Positions 12,301 through 23,200 of a stretch of DNA of 64,000 nt are shown here, one piece after another. The translations under genes were made by a program, and so were the position numbers. The first letter of the stretch is position 1, and every line of letters begins with the position of its first letter. The stretch lies in assembly GCA_035771175.1 (NCBI GenBank), contig CM069608.1, forward strand, positions 7,704,519-7,768,518, read 5' to 3'. Origin of the DNA: Paratinospora sagittata (lineage: Eukaryota > Streptophyta > Magnoliopsida > Ranunculales > Menispermaceae). The notes under the pieces are model-generated. The model was not told the DNA's origin, searched no databases, and worked only from the letters and a program-made list of their open reading frames with translations.

Positions 12301-15300
12301 GATTCAGAAAGAATATTTGCAAAGAAAACACTGAACTACAATTTTTATTTTTTATTTTTTTTTAGAAGAAACGAAACAGATATATTAATGAGCTGAGAAA
12401 AAAAAAACACAAAGAATAGCACCAGAGCTACTCAAATTACAAAATGAAGCTAAAAAAACTGCAACAACGCTACCCATTTCAAACAACATTCCCAATTCCT
12501 AGACCACCAAAACACAGAACTATATGAAAAAAAAAAAAAACAATAAATAAAAATACGTACAACATTATACCCCAAGTAACCCAATACATTCATTTATAAA
12601 TGGCTTAGCTGCAAAACCACAGTGAATATTTGCATACACCACCCCACTTCTCCCGAGTCCCCGCACTCTACTCCAACCGGTCATTGTTCCTTAAAAAAAT
12701 AAAAATAAAAAGCTCAACACTAAAAACGAGCTACTGGTGGTTTTGACATTTAAAACTCTGGATTGGTTTCAGGAATCCCGCAGCCATGATTAAGAATTAC
12801 ACAGCATATTCCATATCAGTTGGGTAACAAATCAATAAAATGGCAACACCCTACACTGGAAACTGATAAAATTATAACACAAAGGGAATAGGGAATAATA
12901 CCATAAGAATGATCGAAAGAATTTTGTATGACTTTTTCTGGATCAAACTTTCATCATCCTGCCAATTTCATGACATATTATGTGAACTGAAATCTACTAA
13001 AGACAACAACCAGGTCATGTATACAGGAAATGGAAAAACTAACGATGCAGGAGACCAACAGACCTGTAATCCAAGCTTTATGGCAGAAAATAAGTAATCA
13101 ACATCTTCCACATCCAGGCCCGGCAGAAATGATACAGCCAAATCCAATCGCTGTGCCCTGTGAGTGTGAAAAAAGTGGACTGTCACAAAGCAGAAAGATA
13201 CAACCTAATAACCAATTCCTATTCAATACATAATCCCTTCAAAAAGAAAAATGAATTGCAAAGGATTCAAAATTCAACTGGAAACAAGACACCACCTTGC
13301 AGCCACAAGAGAATCATCTTTTTTCTTCTTTTTTTTCTTGTCAGTCTGCATAGAATCATAATGTTGGTCCACTTTAACAGTTTCTTCATTCGTCTTCAAA
13401 ATCTCCTTAGCTATAGACCCAAAGAATCTCTTGACTACTGCTTTATCTGATATTGAAGAGAACTCCCCAATCGTAGACTGCAAAAAGAGCAAAAATTTTC
13501 ATGCATTTTTTTAGGGCTACAACACCACCTTCGTACAAATGCACATTAATATGTATCTATAACCACGTCTCCTATTATTATTTCCTACACTATCATTTTT
13601 GGCATTATGAGTATTAGAAAATTTTCAAGTTTTTGAAGACGTGCTAAGTGGAGTTAATTGGTAGAAAGTTTTAAATGCTACGTACATAATGCATTAGCTA
13701 ATGCCACTTCCCATAAACATGAGAAGTAGTGTTATTTGTTATTAGCCAGTTTCTTAATGTCATTTTACCCTTGTTTATAAGATACAAGCATTACTGGAAA
13801 ATTCATAAAAGTTGGCACTAGCCACACCATGAGTTTTGGAAGTGTATATGCTAAAATTATCCATTCAATTTCCAGCTTGTTCAATATTCTATAAAACATC
13901 ATAAAATATTCAGGAAACCCTACTCTCAATAATCTTTGGTGAAATAACAAAAATTAGCTAAAAGCAGATTTTGACTAAATCAAATTATACAGCCTTCCTA
14001 TATAACCATCAATATCTTGTGAGCAGCCATACATTATTCAGGAAAGATGCGAATTGAAGTACCTTTAAAAGGCTACCACGACATTTCGAAGATTTTAAAA
14101 AGACGTCACGAAGAACTGACAGGAATGCACCAGACGATGACTTCAGAGCGCTCAAATTATTAGCTGCAACAGGTTTTGTATAACGGGCTCTGGCCCTTTG
14201 TTCAGAAATACTCATGTCATCACTTAATAAATCATTTTCACCATCCAGCAATCTTTTATTCTGTTGAATGAGCATCTGCAAACTAGAACATATTATTCCA
14301 CAAACATCAGGTTCATCCCGAAGGGCACCACACAATGGATTCTCAAGAGCCTTGAAGCTATCAGCTGTGTCTTGAGGATAATTGCAGAAGGCAGGGAACA
14401 AGGACCACAGGGAATATACAAGTGCTTCTGCAGCCCTAGATGAGAAAATTTTCCCCTCTTGCTTGAACTGTCAAAAGCAAGACGATGAAGTTATACAGCA
14501 AAAAAGAACGAATGGGGATCACTTACTAAAAATAACATACCATCAGAGATTTCTGCTTCATTGGTCCAACCACAGCCAAGATTGACTTCAAAAAGAAGCT
14601 GAGGCAGGCCCCTACTGTATACTGCTTCAAGATAGGAAACAGCCAAACATTGACCTCAGAAAGATCATCAGATTCCAAATTAAGAGGCAAAATGCTTAAA
14701 AAGTTCTCCGGTCCCATAGCAAGAAGAGCTGAACCAACACACTCATGCAGCTGCATGTTCAAATTAATATCCACATTTAGCATATCCCTAAATTAGGATA
14801 AACAAGTTCATATGATTAAAGTACAAAACATGAAATAGTAAAGTCCAAATTAGAAAATACAAGGTCAAAATATAGCAAACGACAACCAAAGTCTTGGAAC
14901 TTAGAATTAACGAGGACAGCTCCAAAAACGAAAACAAGTGAAGATCAAAGAGTCTTAGTAAAAAACGAAGAGATCAAAGAAAGATGAAAACTTATCTTGA
15001 AAAATTATTAAAGGAGAATTGACTGGAAAATTCAAGCTTAGAAGGACATGATAACTTGGGAATAACTAATGAAAATAAACTCTTCCATAGAATTAGCATG
15101 CTTGACATGAAAAAGGCTTGATGGAAGATGAAAAATGCAAAGGCTTTAGAACAAAATGTTAGTCTTGTCAAGGCTTAGAAGGGCCGAGGGAAACTTAGAG
15201 CCAGAAAGCTAACCAAATTGTTAAATAACATTTTAGCAAAAAAAGAATGTATGATGATTGGAGGAAAAACATCCTATAAGAATAAGATTATACCTATATT

Positions 15301-18300
15301 CAAAAATAAAGGAGATATTATTCAGAATTACGCAAATTATATAGAGCACAATTGATTGGTCATACAAGAAAGTAAAACAAAATATAGTACGAGTTAAGAC
15401 ATTAGATTTGAACAATCAATTTGAAGTTACATCCAGGAGATTAACCGTGGACGCTATTTATTTATTATGAAGATTGATGGAAAAGGTATAGGTAGAAGAA
15501 GAAAAACCTTCATGTGATCATTATTGATCGAGATAAAGCCTATAACATAGTAATTAAGGAAATAATATGGTGGGTTTTATGGAAAAAAGGAGTTAAAATA
15601 AGTATACTAACCTGATAATATGATGGAACAATGACCATTGTAAAAAGAACAATAGAGGAAACTAGTAAGTTCTCAATTATAATAGGTTTAATTTGAACCA
15701 AAGATCCTCCTTAAGTCCCAATGTTTTTGCAATAGTTGAGGATGAATTGACTAAACATACTCAAGAAAATGTTTTGTTGTGTATGTTGTTTGTTGAAGAT
15801 AAAGTGCAATTAATAGAACTAAATTCGGAGTATATGCTAAGCTAGAGGCTTGGGAAGAGGCTCTAAAATCTGAAGAATTCAAGACTAGTTGAGCTAAGAC
15901 TGAATACATTAAATGTAATTTTAATAGAGATACAAAGATAAATGTCGACACAATGAAGATTAAAATAAAAATAAAGAGTAAAACTTTCAGGCATTTGGGA
16001 TTCATTATTCATCAAGGAGAGATGAAACAAAATGTTGGCAAATAAAGAAACAATAGATTAATAAACCAAATGTGATGGAGATGCAAATGTTAAAATGGAT
16101 ACAAGGTAAGCCATTGAAAAATAGAACTAGAGAGCGTATTCCAAAAATAGTAGAAGTAGCCCCAACTGAAGATGAAATGAGGGAATACTAATTAATTATC
16201 TAGGGACCTATAAATAAATAATTTTTCTTATCGCCTAGGCCACGACTAGGCTACTCCTCGCCTAGATAGGCCAAATCGCCTAGACATCGCCTTGAAAACA
16301 CTGAAACTTACACCATCATCCACCCGTTGGAACCAACATCCGAGTAGGGTCGGTCGGGTGATCAGGTTAGCTTTATTTATTGCTAACCCAGAACCACATA
16401 CCTATGAAATATAATGAAAAAAAAAAAACAAATCCTTTACTGTAATTAGAGAGAGAGAGAGAGAGAGAGAGAGTAGGAAAATTTAATAATTACAATCTCA
16501 TACTCTATTTATAGCCACTATTTTTTGACTTAGAGAGAGATAATTGCTCCCAAAGGAGAGCACCAATTCTCTCGAAGGTGCAAGTCTAGGAGAGGAGAAG
16601 ATGGGTAAAGAATGTTGAGAAGAAGGGATTTTATAGAGGGCCCCCTCTTACCCTCTTCTTTCTACCCAATGAGCGACTAAACAAATAGAGAAGTTCAGTG
16701 AAAAATGTTGAAGGAGGGATTTTAAAGGGGGCGCCCTCTTACCATCTTCTTCCTACCCAATGTGGGTCTAAAAATAAAGAGAACTTCCTTTTCTATCTTT
16801 TGCTAAGCTATACCATATCTCCTCCATCCATTTTTTTTTTTTTTCTATCTTGAATAAATCTTACATGCATCTACATGACTATGAAAAATTGATGCATGTT
16901 ACTTTTTATATATAACTATGAATAATAGATACCAAATTAAGTTCAAAACTTGTTAACTAAAGACTGCGTTATATGCTTTGTTATCAATTTTTATTTTTAT
17001 TTTTGAAAGATACTTTCTTATCATTAGTATATGTTCTACTTTATCATAACCATCATAGATATGAAAAATGAATCAATCAACTAAATGGAATGAGTTATAT
17101 ATGATTTGTTAAACATCATTTTTGCTTTTGAAGTCATCGAAAGGGCCTAAATCAAAATAAAGAGGACATATATAATAACAATACACCATCCTTGTACTAG
17201 TTAATATGCATGTTTTCGAGGCCTTTTTTACCTTTTAGTCTACATTTAGTTAGAAGTTAGCAATTTACATTACCCATGTGGTTTCTTAATATAAAAAAAA
17301 AAAATTAAGTAAACAATTAAAATACTATGTAATATGCATCAACAACATTTATAGACATTTTAGTTAATTAAACTAATGAGATGAAAGTCGGCCTACACGT
17401 AATGTAACTTATAAAATTTGTGTGACCTTTTTACACAAAACTCTCCTATATATCATTATTATTTTATACCTTGTTTGTAAATTATGAAATAATTAAGCTT
17501 CAAGCTAGTGTGGTTAAAATTTTACCACCACTTATGTTTACAATTTAGTTTTTCTTAAAACATTATTTAACAAAATCCCTAGATTCATATTGGGTTATTT
17601 GTTGAATTTTGCCCTTTTTCGAAAGGGTTAAGGGTTTTATCATTGGGTTTTGTTATTTTTTAATATGTTTTCTCTTGAAATGGAACTAAAAGCCGGTACA
17701 TAACATTCCAAAATCTAACATATATTATGGGTTTATCTTTTCTAATTATTTGTCATCATACATTGAATATATTTAAAGAAATTGAAGAAATCAAGTTGAT
17801 GAATCGGTCAATTTAATGAATTGCACAATTCACATGCACTTTTGTAATTAGTAAATACCACCCATCTTATAATTAGATGCACCTCCCCCTATGACAATTT
17901 TATAGTCTCAATTGACACGAAATTGGTCTTATAAATATTAATTGGAGAATATAACTCACCCTAAAAAACAAATAAATAACATATTCAACTATATATATAT
18001 TATGATTACGCATAGAATAGATACTAAATTATATTTTTAGATTCTTCAAGAAATATTTAGCAAATAATTTTTGGTAAAACTAACTTTTACATAGAAATCT
18101 CATTTAATTTTTGGGTCTTTTTAATAACCAAAAATTTAATTTTAGATTACACACACATATATGTATAGTTCTAATGGTAAAACAAACTTTTCATTCTTTC
18201 TTTTAATACAAGTATGAATGGAGATAATTTGAAGTTCTAAATTTAAGATTTTAACAATATTTATTTGGATGTTATATCTTAGATGCTTGGTATTTCTATA

Positions 18301-20175
18301 AAGTAATGTGTAATATCTTCTCACATTACATATTATGAAAGGGGGAGGCAAAAGTTGTTTCTTGTTTGAAACTGAAGGGGAGCTTTATTTTAGTTCCACA
18401 TTGGTTGTGAGGAAAAGGAAGAGCTCTCTCCTCTAAATAAACCCAGCAATCGCCTCCTCAATGCATTATCAAGTCTCCAATGCAACCAAGGGACCTTATC
18501 TTTCAAAAAAAGAATAGATCTCTTGAATAATTCTCTTTCTGGGTGGTAGAAGTCTAAATATGGTGTCTATTAACTTAATAGGCCCCTAAAACACAGTTTT
18601 TATAGCATGGGTTAATGTGTATATATATATACATATATATCAATGGTTGGGCGAGTCGAGTTTAATCGAGTGAAGATTTTTTTCACCCGACATTTAGACC
18701 TGACCTACCCATTGGGTCACAAAAAACCTGACCGATCCGACTTGGGTTGGGTTGGTTGGGTTTTTGGTCCGATATTTCTTTCACCCCTAATATTAGTAGT
18801 AGAAAATATAGCATAAATTAGAGTAACCAAGCAGAACCTAAGAGCAACAAACCCCCCCCCCCCTCCAAAAAAAAAAAAAAAGAATTCTTAGGTACCATGG
18901 AATGGTAGAAATACCTGTTTTCTACAAGGCAGATTGTTGTCAGTCAGCTTCTGCATATCAGCCAGATTCTTAAGGGTTACCTTCAATAGATAGGCAGAAT
19001 CTTCCCCTAAGTATTCATATAAAAGTAATGTTATTTTAGTTTGAAAAAAAAAAAGGTTTGAAAAAGAAATCATTGAATCGTATTTCCGAATAGCACAGAC
19101 CAGCAAAAACCTATAATGCACTCCTACAGCAAAAGACTAATTTGAGAAAAATAAGGTGTTGGAAAAGGAGAGAAAACCAACATCAAATACCCATGCTATT
19201 AAGTCAACATTTATGGATAATAAGTTGGACAATAAAGAACAAGATTGGGAAAGTCAGCTTAAATCACAAAAGCAAATAATGCACATAACCAACCCCACCC
19301 TCTCAAGAAAGAGCCACCATCTCAAGGTGTCAAACATAGAAATCAAAATCGTACAATTTGAGACCAATCGTACAGGCAGCGATTTAATTAAAAAATAAAT
19401 CCCAATTCACGAGGAATCATGGGAACCGTCGATCAAGTCGTACTATTCGACTCGAATTGCGCAGGTTCCTTACTAGCAAACTTGTGTTGATTTTAAATTT
19501 TTCTTTTCTTTCCACTTAGACCCCTCCATTTTTGCGTTTTTAAACCTAGGGAGACATGCTTTGGCTTTTCAAATAGGGTTTTGGTCCCCACTTTCCCTCT
19601 TGGTTCCCAACTCCATTTTCTTCCTCTATTCTCAACCAAATCAAATGGTGATTCTTGAGAATGTTTTCTATTGTAAAAAGCTTCAATCCACTCGAGAAAA
19701 CCCAAGAAGAAAGTAAGTTAATGTTGTTGACAATCCCTTCCCTATTTTAGATTTCAATCTTCATTTTAAGGCTTTTTGTTTATGTATTGATTTGAAGTTG
19801 TAGGAGGTGTTTTTTACTTTCATATTAGTGTTCAAAGCCTTTGAAGTACAAATGAGTAGAAAGGTTGCGGAGGATCCTTAAATGGAGGTGTGTTTAGGAT
19901 GAAACGCCATCTCACAAACAAAAATGTAAAGATAAGTGTTAAAGTTCCTAATGATGTTAGTCTTTTCTTAAAGAATTTGCTAAAGGAAAAAGAAAAAGAA
20001 GAAAGGGAATTTGAATTATTTGATAGAAGAAATGGTGGTTGGGAAAATGTTTTAGGTACAGAAGACCCTATCAATTTTACAATATAAAATGTTGAAATAG
20101 CCATTGAAAAAGTGAAGTGGAGGAAGTAGATTTACATAGCTGACTCCATAGAATTGGAAAAAGGCTTTGTTGAGT

Positions 20176-20211
<36 letters not shown>

Positions 20212-23200
20212 GCAAGGGAAAAATTGATGTCCACAAATACTATTTTTCTTTCTTCCTTTATTTGGGAAAAAACAAAGAAATATATTAATAAAAGAAGAGC
20301 AACTACAACAAAAGAAATGGGCACACGAGAAGTTCTCCTAAGAGACAAACTAAAAAACTACAAGATATTGATCCAACCCTAAGACCACTCACTCACACCA
20401 TAAGCTTTTGAGAGTTTACAAGCAGAAACCTAAGAAAAAGCCAACCAAAGAGAACTCTCCAGTGCTAAGTTAGGGTTATTGTTTTCTTCTTTGAAAATCT
20501 TCCTATTTCTCTCTATCTAGATAGTCCAAAAGACAACAAACATAAACGCCTTCCAATTGGCTTTAAGGGCAATAAGCAAATCCCTACTGCGAAAGGTAAG
20601 TTCTTGCTACTATCCCATCTACATGTTTAAGGACAAGAAATCCCTACACTTGTCCCAAATCCTTTACTAATAGGGAATGAATGAAGATATAGACCATAGT
20701 CTCTCCAAGTTTACCACAAAGAACACGCCACTAAGGAATAACGACATCTGAGGGTACATTTTATGAAATTTTCCGTCGAGCTAAGCTTATCATGAGTGAA
20801 AGTTGACCCAAAAATCTAACTTTAATCGAAACCAAAGTAATTAAAAGCGCAAGCCGTGCCACTCAAGGCAATGAGGAGCCCTTTAGCCTAAGGCGCAAGG
20901 CAAGCGCACGCCTGAGTAAAGTAAGGTGCAAAATTCTTAAAAAACTCAATTATATATTATTTTTTATAAAAGAATTCAAAATAAACAAAAATCATTAAAA
21001 GTTTTATCATACATCATAATGTTCATAATAGCACTAATGTTTATATTTCATAATTGTTCTTAGTGTTATGTTTATTTCTTTTCATAATTAGAATATAATT
21101 GAAGAACGAAACACAAAAGCAAGGAAGAACAAGTAATGTTACACCCCTATTTGCTATTGAAAAACAAGTCTTTTTCCTTGACCAATTGAATCCCATGGAC
21201 CATACATGAATTTGTCGTTGGATACTTACTTTTGTGCTTGTTTGTGAAGAATGTACTCAAATTTAAGTCTAGTTGAGGCTACCCATCATTTAGTGATGTT
21301 GAAGTTTGTGTCTTTCTAATCAATCCACCATTGATCTAAAGTGTTGCTTGAAGTTGTGAAGTTTTTTTGGCCGCCTATTTATATGTTACAAATTTGGTTT
21401 TTCTAAACGAGTTTGTGTTTACTTTTTTCTTTTTCTTTTTTTCTTTTTTATTTTTGTGCAAGTATTACTTTTTGGCCCTTTTCGCAAAGAATGCCATTAC
21501 AACGCCTTGTTTTCTTTGTAGTATGCTCCATCAGAAGCGTCAATATTATCCTTTTAGAGACTTTAAAGCGATCAATTAAGCTAAGAAAAACTATGTTCAA
21601 AATTAATCAAAAAAAAAAAAAAAATAGCGCACATTTCTCTTCCTTGCAAATGTTTGTTCTCTCTTTCATGTAAATAACCACCAAACAAAAAGAGAAAGAA
21701 AGAATGGGCTAAAAAACGTAAGAGGCATAGGCATGATGCTGAAACATGGTTTTCAAAACCGTGCAAGGCCCGCCTTGAGGCGAGGCAGAGGAAGAAAGCC
21801 TCAAGGCAAACCTCGAGGTGTAAGACTCGCAAGTAGATTTGAGAGGCTTACACCTCACATGTTTGAGGCATACACATCAAGGCTTATTGAGGCATAAGCC
21901 TAAAATTCCCTCTAATGTACCTTCATTTAGTTTCACATTTCACTTGCATTTTAGTTAATCTACACCATTTACATTTATTTGCATTGAATTTACTTTTCGC
22001 TTCATTACACTTAACCCCATAAAAAGGAAAGAAACTGAATTTTCATGCATGCATGCAAGACACATTAGCTTAAGATAAAATATGCTCAAAGCCTCAAAAT
22101 ATAATTAGTTTTTATGTTTTTTTTTTTCATTTAATAATGATATCTATGATCATTTGCAACTTTTTACATTTTTTTGAGTTTTTTTGAAAAAAAAATGAGG
22201 TCTACGCCTCTCTCACTCAAGCAAAATGCCTCGCTTATACCTCATGCTTTTAAAAACCTTGGCTGAAAGAAATAATTTCCAAGTGTGTTTTGCTTTTAAA
22301 CAACAGAATTCAAATTCTACCTTCGATTCATGTCGGATGCAAAATAATTTAAAAATGAAAAATAAGAGTGCAAGAGATAGAGATATGCTAAGAGTACCTA
22401 ATTTATCAAACATCGTTGAAACAACTTGAAACGTCGTAACCCAAGCTTTGTTGTATTGATAACCAAGCAAGCTATCAATTGTGACACATATCTTCTCTAT
22501 GATACTTGGCCCGGACCTTCGTATATCACTATCTCCATTCAGTTTAATTTGATCAACCCCTTGATTGACCAAGTCATCATCAATGCAAGCATATATCAAA
22601 CTCTTCATTGCTTCCATAGTTGCAAATACGGCCTCCTCATGCTCACAACCAAAAATTTCTGTCAAAGATCAAACTTCAGAAAATGCTTGTGATACTGATA
22701 ACACACCACAAAAAAAAAAAAAAAAAAAAAAAAGGAATTTTACTTTGTTACAAAAAATGAGGGAGAAGAAGAAGAAGGAGAAGAAAAATGTTTTTGTAGT
22801 ATATATCTTCTCGAACAAAGAAAATGTTCAAATTGAAAATATTAGAGTCATCCCTTATCCCCCTTCAAAAGAAAGGAAAAAAAAAAGAACCATAAGAGAT
22901 AACATAGCAGATCTCGTACCTGCAAGTGAATGAAATACAACAGGGAGCTTAACTACACAACTTTGCCTATTTAGCAAGTAAACTTTTCTGATACCAGCAT
23001 CAACCAAGCGTGCAATTAATTTCATGTCATCCACAGATTTTTCATTCAAGGGGGCACTCAATGCCAATGAGCATAGTAAATCAAGTAACACATCATAAGC
23101 AACCTCAGATGTCGGATGGAGACAAAGGGCACTCAAACTGTCAATGATGAGCCTTGTCACATGTGATTGATGTCGCTCCAACAAGCTCTTGAACTGCTTC